Positions 40,050 through 49,175 of a stretch of 64,000 nucleotides of DNA are shown here, piece after piece; position 1 is the stretch's first letter, and each line of letters begins with the position of its first letter. This DNA comes from Symbiodinium natans (lineage: Eukaryota > Sar > Dinophyceae > Suessiales > Symbiodiniaceae). The stretch spans positions 247,748 to 311,747 of the forward strand of contig CAJNDS010002699.1 of the NCBI GenBank assembly GCA_905221605.1, read 5' to 3'. A program made the translations under genes and the position numbers. A model generated the notes under the pieces. The model made no database searches and was not told the origin of the DNA. It saw only the letters and a list, made by a program, of their open reading frames with translations.

Positions 40050-41807
40050 ATGCGACGCGGTGAAGGGCATCTAGCGCACTGGGCATGGAATCACTTGAAA
40101 TCAAGGATCAAGCTACGAGTGCTCGGAGCAGCATTTGCCTTACAGTCAGTGGGTGTGGCAGCCGTCCTAGCGCTCAAGGGGGCTAGCTGTGTTCTCCGCA
40201 TCTGCGGGGCCTCTAATGGCCCTGGACTTCCGCTGCGAGACCGTGTGGACGGGCAACTAGGCTGGGTCCTCACTGGGTTCCCTTGTGGTGCAGCCCTGCA
40301 GTTAAACGAAAGCTTTCAGGCACCAACCAGTCCCACGAGCACGCCAAGGACTGCCAACGGAATGAACATATACGGAGAAAGTATCTGTGACATTCTGGGA
40401 ACTGTAGGAGAGATGCGGGGTTTTCAGCAACTTCCCGGTGGCGATTCCTTCGACGATGGCATGCAGGCTTGTCAGGTGCCGCAGGCATTGAACCTCCAGG
40501 CATCCGGCCTGCCGATGACGATCCTGGGCGGAAACCTGGGTGGCCAGGCATCCTTCATGTCCAGCCCGGGCTACACTTCAGGGCTCGGTCTCCAGCTTCA
40601 GCCTCCCAACCCGCAGCCACAGTTTAGCAATTTTGCACAAGCTTTGCCGCTGCAGCCTTCACAAAACATGCCGTCCCAAAACATGCAGCCCCAGCGCTCG
40701 GAAGCTCCTGAGCGGGGCAACTCCCAGTGCGGGGCCGGAGGCGGCGTAGGAGGTGGCGTAGGCGGCGGTGTAGGCGGTGGCGTAGCAATGCCGAACCTTG
40801 GCGTGATGACCCCGGTATGGAACCCGGATGGGTCGCAGCCTGTAGGCGGCTTGGGGATAATGTCGGGAGTCTCATCCCAAAACCAAACAGACAATCTCCG
40901 GCTCTCGGGGCTGCCAGTCAGCCAGATGGCCGAAGGTCAAGCCTCGCAAGGCTTCAACAACCCCTCGCAGATGCAGCAGATGGCGATTTTGGGCGGCATG
41001 CCTGGACAGTTGCCTGCGCAGTCACAGCCTGGACAGTTGCTTGGAGCTTTTTGCGCTCAGCTTCTGGGTGGCACCCTGCCAGCACCGATGGGCGAAGGTC
41101 CTGCAAGGCCACAGCTGCCACAGCCCAGCAACCTCAGTAACCTCAGTAACCTCGGTAACCTCAGCAACCCACCCAGCTCCTTCCACAAGCTCCCAGGCCC
41201 AGGGGACAGCTTCCAGGACCCAGTGCGCCAGCCTTGGATGCAGGACTTGGGAAGGGAGCCTTTGGATCCCCCACGTGAGGAGAGCCAGCCACAGAATCAG
41301 CTTCTGCTGCAGCAGCAACAGCTTATCCTCCAACAGCTGGCCCAGCCTCCACAGTCTGGCTGCTTCGGGATGGGTGACCAGCCCCAACCCCAACCCATGA
41401 TGCAATTGCAACAGCCGCATGCGCCGCAGTCTCAGCAGCTTCAAATGCGGCCACTCCCGGGCAACCTCCCCGGCACATTTCAGGGAAACCTGCCGGAGAA
41501 CTTCCAGGAGCTGTCGGCACTCCAGCTTCAGGAGAGGCCCGAAGAGAAGAGGCTCGGAGCATGCGGAGGATGTGGAGGGTGCGGAGGATGCGGAGGGTGT
41601 GGAGGATGCGGAGGATGCGGAATGCCCAGTCTGAACTTCCCAGGCATCTGCCGCTCGCCCGCATATGTCCAACGCGTGCGCTCGACGTGTCTCTGCGAGC
41701 ACTCTTATGTACTATCCATTTCTTCGGTGCCGTTGCAATCCGTTCCAAAAATAAAGCGGGCTTCCGTTTTTTTGATGTTTCGCTGCTCGTGCCTGGTGTC
41801 TGCATGA
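40050..41807 (+). CDS. Long Gln/Pro/Gly/Met-rich exon, low-complexity protein
   Basis: An uninterrupted frame of 585 codons, by far the longest after the MBL gene. From about residue 80 it is rich in Gln, Pro, Gly, Leu, Met and Asn. It carries a GGVGGGVGGGVGGG stretch (about residues 231-247), SNLSNLGNLSN repeats, LLLQQQQLILQQ and a CGGC array of about 20 residues near 510-530. The first 80 residues read differently and an acceptor-like tgtggtgcag sits at about 40284-40293, so the true exon may begin there. Such compositions occur in disordered transcription or RNA-binding regulators, but no domain is visible. Overlapping frames on the other strand are shadows. Confidence 0.5.
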   Translation: MRRGEGHLAHWAWNHLKSRIKLRVLGAAFALQSVGVAAVLALKGASCVLRICGASNGPGLPLRDRVDGQLGWVLTGFPCGAALQLNESFQAPTSPTSTPRTANGMNIYGESICDILGTVGEMRGFQQLPGGDSFDDGMQACQVPQALNLQASGLPMTILGGNLGGQASFMSSPGYTSGLGLQLQPPNPQPQFSNFAQALPLQPSQNMPSQNMQPQRSEAPERGNSQCGAGGGVGGGVGGGVGGGVAMPNLGVMTPVWNPDGSQPVGGLGIMSGVSSQNQTDNLRLSGLPVSQMAEGQASQGFNNPSQMQQMAILGGMPGQLPAQSQPGQLLGAFCAQLLGGTLPAPMGEGPARPQLPQPSNLSNLSNLGNLSNPPSSFHKLPGPGDSFQDPVRQPWMQDLGREPLDPPREESQPQNQLLLQQQQLILQQLAQPPQSGCFGMGDQPQPQPMMQLQQPHAPQSQQLQMRPLPGNLPGTFQGNLPENFQELSALQLQERPEEKRLGACGGCGGCGGCGGCGGCGGCGMPSLNFPGICRSPAYVQRVRSTCLCEHSYVLSISSVPLQSVPKIKRASVFLMFRCSCLVSA

Positions 41808-41839
41808 CTGTGTATGACTGTATGACTGTGTTCAGTCAG

Positions 41840-42125
41840 AACGAGTCATCCAAGTCCAGGTGGTAGCGGTGGCGGTGGTGCTGGTGGACGGTCGCCAGAG
41901 TTGGGGATTTTTCAGCTCGGGCCCTAGATACCAGGCATTGACAATTGAAGTCAACTGAAGTGGCAGTCCTTTGGCCCAACAAGAAATCCTTGTGCGGCAT
42001 CCTTTGGATGAAGGCAGACGCGTGAAGACAACGTCGGTGCAAATAGCGTAACCAACGGCCTCTTCATGGACGACTTGCACAACAGCCTTGATGCAGGTGC
42101 CACCTCGTCTCTGTCTCTGGAAGGT
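41840..42125 (+). CDS. Possible downstream exons of the Gln-rich gene
   Basis: One frame encodes PSPGGSGGGGAGGRSPELGI (about 41850-41925). Another near 42032-42120 encodes SVTNGLFMDDLHNSLDAGAT and SSLSLE before a GT donor. They are Gly-rich and polar like the 40-41.8 kb exon. Junctions are not resolved. Confidence 0.25.
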
Positions 42126-42721
42126 TGTGCTCGTGGGGATCGTGTGTAGCAGTTTTTGAGCAGAGCCATTCTGTGGGAGGCTTCCCTAGGCGGCCCGAGG
42201 CTGGGAGAGTGCTGCCTTTGTGACAGCTCTTTCTAAAGATACGGATCTCCCACAACACAAGTCGTCATCTGCGTTCCGTCCACACCAGGGCTTGAACTCG
42301 GACCAGTCGCAGCTTCGTCAGCAGTTGATTTCGAGCCGAGCTCTGCGGCATTTCTGCAACTTTCCTTGGGTTTATTATGGTTCGTTATTTAAATGACGTT
42401 GGCTTGGGGTAGACTTTACCTGGGTAGGCGCCCCTACCCCCCCCCCACCCCCGCCCGCTGATTACATGTACTCGTACTTTCGTGCCTGCTCACGGTGTCG
42501 GCGCATTCACTAAGATGATTGTCGTGTCTCGATGAGGAATGTCAATTTTGATCTTCGCGTTGGCGTACTTGGCCAAGGCGTGCGGGCCTCAGTTGCTCCT
42601 CAGATGTTGAAACCGCTCGACCTTTGGCTGCTGCAACAGCCTCATGGGCCGTTGCAGCTCCCAGGTTAACCCGGGCCAGATCAGGGAGATCTTCAGGACA
42701 TGCGCAAGAGCATCGGACTGG

Positions 42722-42893
42722 CGACACACAGACACACAGACACACAGACACACAGACACACAGACACACAGACACACAGACACACAGACACACAGACACA
42801 CAGACACACAGACACACAGACACACAGACACACAGACACACAGACACACAGACACACAGAGACACAGACACACAGACACACAGACACACACAA
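42722..42893 (+). repeat. (ACACACAG)n minisatellite, about 21 copies
   Basis: Near-perfect 8-bp units. Because 8 is not a multiple of 3, all three frames stay open and give RHTDTQTH and VCLCVCVS artefact proteins on the two strands. Confidence 0.92.
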
Positions 42894-42906
42894 GGTTTAG
42901 TTCCAG

Positions 42907-42973
42907 CGATTCAGACTCCACAGAGGAAAGCAATGGCGATGGGAGCCCCTCCCCTGAGAAGATCAAAATTGTC
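42907..42973 (+). CDS. Small acidic Ser-rich exon candidate
   Basis: After tagttccag the frame encodes DSDSTEESNGDGSPSPEKIK before a GTCCG donor-like site. It lies directly after the minisatellite, which would then be intronic. The DSDS/SPSP character suggests a disordered, phosphorylatable segment. Unknown gene. Confidence 0.3.
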
Positions 42974-42979
42974 CGACTA

Positions 42980-44190
42980 CCTTTTATCCTATGGCGGTTG
43001 TGGATTCTTTTTCGATCGTGACTTGCACCCCTTAGGGCTTCGAACTAATCGCCCGAGGGCTCAACAGTCTGACTGGGGCCGACCCGCACAACCATGAAGG
43101 ACAAGGAGGAGGGTGAAATATTGAGGCTAACGCAGCCCGCCTCGGCACGGCCTGCACGTCATGGATACAGGAGGCATCGTTTTAGCTAGTGGCCTCCAGC
43201 TGGGGTTTGTGTGGTCTGGAAAGGGCCTGATGACTCGTTTCCTGTCGCTGTAGCGCAACAGCTGTGTCGGAATGTGCTGGTCAAGGACAGCAATGCAGGG
43301 TGTCCGGTTCGAGTCCATAAGTTATAAAAGGTCCAGGGCAGCTTGACTTTGGGCTGCAAAAAGGCAGGCGGAGGCGAAGGGAACATGGGCTTGTGAGCCA
43401 ACCCCTACCTGGTCCCTCCGAGCTGTGGCTGCCAGGGAGAGGGACAAAGTAAAACGTTCTTTTACCCCAAACACGAATGAAACTGCAACCTACCCTAGCA
43501 CCGGCTTAGAGAATGCATACAAGTACGTTGCAACGACGTGCTGAGAGGACATGCAGCAAAGCATGGGTGAAGCCGCAGTCAGTGGATCCACCAAAGTATG
43601 CCGAAAGGGGGGGCTGCCCACACTTCCCCAACTTGGCCGAGCATGTGATTAAGCAACCTGGAATCCCCAACAGAATTCGACACGGATCCTTGCAAGAACG
43701 CAGCTAAAGAAAGAAGGCGATCTGGCCAGCGTTAACGAGAATACACAGCCTGAAACCTGTTGGACCACACCGTATGGACAACAGCAGAAGGGGCGAAACA
43801 CAGCCACCAAAGGCCCCCCACATCAGTGCAGAATGAACATGCCAAAGACAAGCGGACAGGAAGCACGGCGACGCACGTAGTGGCGAAGTAGTGACAGGGC
43901 GCACCAGCCTGGAAGGATCAAAGGTCTGGAGATTCGCTCGATCGAGATGCAGAGGCATGCACAGAGCTGATCACTTGTGATGGCTGCTGTTGGGACATGC
44001 CGTCAGCGACGAGGCAAGGGAAAGGCATGGCCTTAGTGGCCCTCGCAGATCCCTCCAAGGCGCGTCGAGCTGTCGACACTTGGAAGCACTCTTCCGGGCC
44101 TTCCTAGCGTAGCGGCTTCTTATGATGAAGAGAAGCCAAAATCAGCACGCGGTTCATGATGCCCTGCGTGGCTACATCTGACAAAGTCGT
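42980..44190. other. No gene resolved
   Basis: Only unsupported frames of 60-90 codons on both strands. Confidence 0.4.
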
Positions 44191-44193
44191 GCT

Positions 44194-44960
44194 GTGGTGC
44201 GGGGCGATGATACAGCCGAGGATGAGCTGAACGGCTTGAACATCGAGGGCCGCCTGTTGACCGTCGAGTTCCCAGACGAGCGCGGAGCTGCACCTGGCTT
44301 AGACATGCTACACGATGCTACACGTGTGAGTCCCCCCTGGAGCTCGTGGCTCAACTTTGCACGAACTGAGGTCACAGGCAAGGGAGCGTCCAGACCCCAG
44401 GGAATGGCACATACTAACAGAATTCTAGATTCTAGACCTGGACCTTCCTTCGTAACGCTTATTTCCGTCCGATGGGGTTTGATATTGAAATGCCCGGGAT
44501 TGTCACACGGGTGTCGCTTTTGGACATGATGGACGTTTGGTTTCACTTGGTCTCTCACAGTTTGGGGTCTGATTGCGCCGGCACAACATTTGGAGGGCAC
44601 CGGTGTTGTAACCTGTAACTGCAGACGGCAGCGCTGAAGCCAAGGCTGCAAAGTGGCTTTCAGCCAGGTGGACCCCAGAAGGGAGGTGGCAAAATCCCGG
44701 CTGAGCTCACACGTGACACGCCTGTCGCATGGGGCATCGTCGGGTGTCGGGTGTCATGCCAGGCAAACCCGGCCTCGGCAAGGGCTCCAAAGATGGTTGG
44801 GACAAGGGTCGGGGCACTCACTCAGCTCTGAAAGCCTTTGGTGTCAAACGCTGGATCGTGAGAAGGTGCTGCCTTCGTTGGCACAGGACCAAGTTCGAGC
44901 TCGAAAGGAGCAGAGAGCCCTGCTTAAATCGCATGACCAATGCCAGCACGAGTCCTGAAT
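44194..44960 (+). CDS. RRM C-terminal half and Gly/Lys-rich exons (RNA-binding protein)
   Basis: The frame from about 44200 to 44325 encodes DTAEDELNGLNIEGRLLTVE and FPDERG. This is the helix-2/strand-4 end of an RNA recognition motif (ELNG..I.GR.LTVEF), ending at ACACGT|GTGAGT. Further frames encode GKPGLGKGSKDGWDKGRG (about 44760-44815) and LPSLAQDQVRARKEQRALLK (about 44870-44940). The Gly/Lys linker and the second RRM at 45.64 kb in the same orientation suggest one gene from 44.2 to 46.33 kb, but the exons between are unresolved, so I list them separately. Confidence 0.45.
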
Positions 44961-45635
44961 TCTCCAAGCGAAGTTGAGAATCAACTTAGGAAAGGAGGCG
45001 ATCCTGGAGGCAAGGTGGTGAGACAGTATCGACGCACAGCTTCGAGACATGCACTTTGCGTGAGTGGTTTAAGGTGGGGGAAAGAAGGGCCTTGGGTGCC
45101 CTGTCTGCAGCATTCGCTTGTGCAATGAGGTCGGGAAGCATTTTGAAAGCCAGGGGTGTCTTCCAGAGCTGATGGTTGCCCAGTTGCAGCATCTACCGTA
45201 AGATCTAAGCTAAGATCCAAGGAAAGGGAAGGCTGGCAACAACAAAGGACCGGCGTGGGTTCAGCTCGGAAGGGTAGCTGTTCCGAAGGTTCTGACTTCT
45301 CCACCTCCAGTGCTTTGCAACTGCTTTTCTTGTGAGATGTTTGTACACGCCGCGCTTGCAGGGGAGACTGGGTTCACGACCTCTGGTGTCGGCAAGATGA
45401 GGTATGGCAACAGTCCAAACAAGCCGTTGCCTCAGTACTTCTGCTCCTGTTGCCCACTGTTCTTGCAACGTCTGCCACGCATGCTACCTGCGTTGTTCAT
45501 GTGTATACCAAAAACCCCACATTGGGATCCGCCAGAGGCCCCAATAACACACCGCAGCAGAATCCAATCTACACCCCACTGCGCCCAGCAGCCTCTACAT
45601 GCCCAGCACTGGTCTTCAAACACAAATGCTGAATC

Positions 45636-46332
45636 GAGGCTGTTCATTGGAAATCTTTCGACGGAGGTTTCCAGCGACGATTTGATCGAGGTGGGGATAG
45701 CCTGTCAAGCTCTGGCTTGAATGATCAAGCGGTGGATAAAAAGTGGCACGAGCGCGCCACAGCAGTGAGAATGAGTGTTCCTCTTGGCACAGGCACTGAA
45801 GCCGGCGGGCGAGGTGCTGGGAATACGCCTGCGTCAAGGCGATGCATACAAGCATTACAACCCCTCACGAAACAGAGCGAACAGAGTTGTACTGCATGTG
45901 CCACTCTGTGCCTCTTGCGCTTCAGGTAAGTATTCCAGCATTGCCTTTGCTGAGTTTAAACACCCCGGATGTGTTGACCTTGCGGCTTGGGATCCCAGAT
46001 GCACCGAGTGGGCTGAAAGAAGAGTAGATGAAGTTTGCTTATGTTTTGCTTGCAAGGTTCGCACACTTCAGGGACTCGCAATCAAGGGACGGCCAGCAAG
46101 GCGGCAACGGCACGCTGCTCTGTCTTTGACGTATACATTGTACACATAGTCACAGTCCCGCAGGATGGAGCACCAGTCCAGCAAAAACGAGCGCGCGGGC
46201 GACGGAGACGAACCTCACTCTGATGGTCCCGGTGGTTCAGGTGGCCCCGGAAAGGGCAAGGGCCGAGGCAAGGGAGGTCGGGGCGACCGCTCTGGCGACC
46301 GAAGTGGCAATCCTGCCCGGAGCCCAGCATAA
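45636..46332 (+). CDS. RRM protein with Gly/Arg-rich tail, five exons
   Basis: Exon to 45690 carries the RNP2 strand RLFIGNLSTEVSSDDLIE. Intron 45691-45792 (GT-AG) joins it in phase 0 to ALKPAGEVLGIRLRQGDAYK. After about 45885 comes a possible 45-nt intron (45886-45930), then YSSIAFAEFKHPGCVDLA (RNP1-like SIAFAEF) to 45984. Intron 45985-46056 is GC-AG. Exon 46057-46100 is VRTLQGLAIKGRPA. Intron 46101-46163 is GC-AG with split codon AG|G. The last exon 46164-46332 is MEHQSSKNERAGDGDEPHSD and then a GPGKGKGRGKGGRG RGG-type tail and TAA. The spliced product has every RRM element in order, which supports the junctions. Likely an hnRNP/SR-like RNA-binding protein. The N-terminus is unresolved. Confidence 0.72.
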
Positions 46333-46339
46333 TCCACGC

Positions 46340-48310
46340 TGCAATATATTCTCAACCCTCACTCTAGGCAGGTATGGTGAAGTAGTGGTGAAGTAGCAAG
46401 TGAGAGATCCTGAATGCCCCCGAGGCTCCGCGAGGCATTCTCCAGCCGGGGCCGCCTCCTGCCTCAATGTGATAACCCTAACTCGAGCAGGAGTCATCTT
46501 CCATTCGGGGTTCATCCCACATACTGGCTGCACTGCAGGCTTCAGGCGTGGCGTTCAATTGCTTCGGCTTAGGGGTTTAGATTCAGATGATAAGTCAAAG
46601 TACCATGCAGAGCCACGAAGATAGCTTCATCCCTGAAACTCTCTCATACTCACAGGTAACCGCTTGACATTACCGGCTGCAGGCTGCCTCCGGGCCCAAT
46701 GGCTGGCAATCTGCCGCCACGGCTTCCTTCAGTCCTGTCCTCAGTCCTGAGATGTCCTACGTAAGCTTTCGGTGATTCTTGTTGGATTTGTATGGGTGTT
46801 TGGGGAAGGTCGTGCTGAAAAGCTGCGAGCTAGTTCAGGGACCTGGTCCTCGAAATTGGATCGTCAGAGTCGTGGATAAACTGTTTGCCGCAAATGCGGA
46901 CAGGTCACAAGCTTGAGCAGACCACACAAACAGATGATGATGGAGTTATGGACATACATTCGAGTGACTCCGGTTCCAGATGACCCCAGTCCTTCTGAAA
47001 CATCCGGGGACAAAGTGCCTGTCAGAAAGCTCAGTGCAAAATAGGGTTTTGCATCGCGTTGTGCTGGGGGTTCCATGCAGCTCAGGGCATGGTGACCAAG
47101 CCAGGGGAAGGGCCACCATCCGGCAGCAGCTTGGACATTCCATCATCTTTGACCCACGAAGCTGCACGCAGGCCTCTGTAGGGCCGTAGGGCCACAGGGT
47201 CCTTGGCACACTCAGGTAAGCCGCCCCCGAAAGTTGGCCTCACCCCGGGCATTCAGCTATGAGGCGGGACCAGACCACAGCCGTAGTGCGTCGGTAGGTC
47301 TTCAGACCAGAAAGTCTGTACAGCAGAGACTTGCCTGCCAGGTTGAATCCTCGCTTGCTGCCGCGCACTTCCAAGTGACTTGCTTTTGGCTTCGTACCAT
47401 CCTTGATACACGTTAACCTGAAGATAGCCCAATGCTCATCACATGAAACCTCTATGTGCTCCGTGTCGGTCACTTGGCAGAGCACGAGCCGCGGTGAGCC
47501 GAAAGCAAGCTTGCAATTGCATGTGTCCTTTGCGTATTCCATCTGTGTGACGTTCGACTCACTATGACTAGTGCAGATGGATTTCCATCAGCTGCCCTGC
47601 AGCTTTCCGCCCACCGCGCAAAAGCAGAACGCACAGGCAAGGTCTCCAGGTATGCCCTCATGCAAGTGCTGACACGTGCGTGGAAGGCCATGCGCATGTC
47701 CATTGAGAATCCGACCCTACGCCCGAAGCAAACTCAGCCGAGCTCTGCGACTTTAACCTGAAAGGCTCCAAGTAATGTAGTTCCCTTGGGGTTAGTCATA
47801 GCTTTCCTGTTAGAATCGTGGTATGCTACCCCAAAAGGTACTACATGATGCAAGAACCTTAGCCTAGCGTGCGGAGGCCTTCCAAGCACTGTGTGTACAA
47901 TATTGGACACATTCCAGAGGAGGTGAAGTGGTGTGCCTTCCGACTGTACACCCGCTGCTCCTTGATCCTCCATAGGCGTGGTGGGTCAGGGTGTCCACAT
48001 CTACTCTCTGATTTGGCCAAGAATCAGGCGAACAAAATATTAAAAAGTGAACATCCGCAGCCAGAAACCACCATCGCGAGTTTTGTTGAAAGAAACCAGA
48101 CATTCGTGATCTCAGCAACTTTCCACCGGTCTCTGCGGATGCACTTTCCAGGAAGGGCTGCGGCCATGTCTATAATATTCTTCCTGGCTCCTTCAAGCAG
48201 AGCTGAGCCACATCTGTTGCCAAGCTTCTAATTTGAAGATAGGAAAGCAGCCCATGCGGATGGCTGAGCAATCAATTGGGCAGCTTCAGGCATCAAGCAA
48301 ATAGTATTAG
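46340..48310. other. Unresolved region with competing frames
   Basis: A 100-codon minus-strand frame (47240-47542, with TCIKDGTKPKASHLEVRGSK) and a 120-codon plus-strand frame (47869-48231, with LSDLAKNQANKILKSEHPQP) both look protein-like. Neither has a recognised domain or clear splice context. Confidence 0.25.
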
Positions 48311-48323
48311 GTGCTGTGGTGAA

Positions 48324-48559
48324 TGGCATCACTGCGTGAATTCATCGTTTCACAAGAAGCGAACCAGAAGCATTATGTTATCAGCGCTGCGGTCCCACGC
48401 GCGACAAGCCATGCTCATTTCAGTAAGGAACTACAGAGAAGCAACAGGCGCTGGTCATGTTCCAGTGCTTCATCACGTGCAGTGCAGGACGAGATGTTGC
48501 AGGCAATCAGCACATGCCTGCCTGCTTCGACGACAATGTTCGAGTATCGGATTGGCTAG
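48324..48559 (+). CDS. Exon candidate upstream of the deaminase gene
   Basis: ATG near 48326 opens MASLREFIVSQEANQKHYVI and later SSRAVQDEMLQAISTCLPAS, ending FEYRIG before TAG. The composition is protein-like and the orientation is that of the next gene. No family recognised. Confidence 0.28.
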
Positions 48560-49170
48560 AACTTGAAAAGGAGAGGCACTTCATGCCAGAGCACGCTTTG
48601 CTGGCCCCGACATGTCGAGTCCTTGCCTTGCCGTTGAGAACATCTCACTGCCAAAGCGAGAACATTGTGCTCGCCACAGACATGGTGCGATGTACATGAC
48701 AAGCCGGCACATTGAGTTCAACTTCAATGCGCACTTTCGAGCCAGGACGAGTACGAACATTCCCGGAAACGCACAGCGGCCCACCAAGTAAGCAGCTAAT
48801 GCAAGTGGTTTGAGCACATGGCTCCGCAAAATGGCTTCGAAGAGCTCACGCTCCTCACATAACAAAAAGGTGCTTTGTACATCTGAGCGTGAGGAGTGAG
48901 CTTTAATTAGTTTTTGCTACTTTCGTTTTGTGTGGCCCCAAATACCGATTTACAGTTGCATGCGGACTTTCGGCATGTTTCTCTTTGGATTGCGTTGCCC
49001 CGGAGAGATGCAAAGCCTAAACGTCGGTCATCTTGAGCGTGTTCTTGCGCTAGTTTGGCTGCTGTAGTTGATTCATATTGCTTGTTTCAGGCAGCTGCTG
49101 CACACGATTCAGGGTAGACACGCAATCGGGGCAATCCGGACACGGGCTGATCGCTTGATATTCTACATCA
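48560..49170. other. No gene resolved
   Basis: May include the missing 5' exon(s) of the deaminase gene. Acceptor-like cttgtttcag at 49081-49090 is followed by an open frame. Confidence 0.35.
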
Positions 49171-49175
49171 AAAAT

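Noticed and set aside
42542-43097. 157-codon and other frames with RHTDTQTH/VCLCVCVS repeats
   Set aside because: The 8-bp minisatellite keeps all frames open; no flanking coding context on the minus strand.
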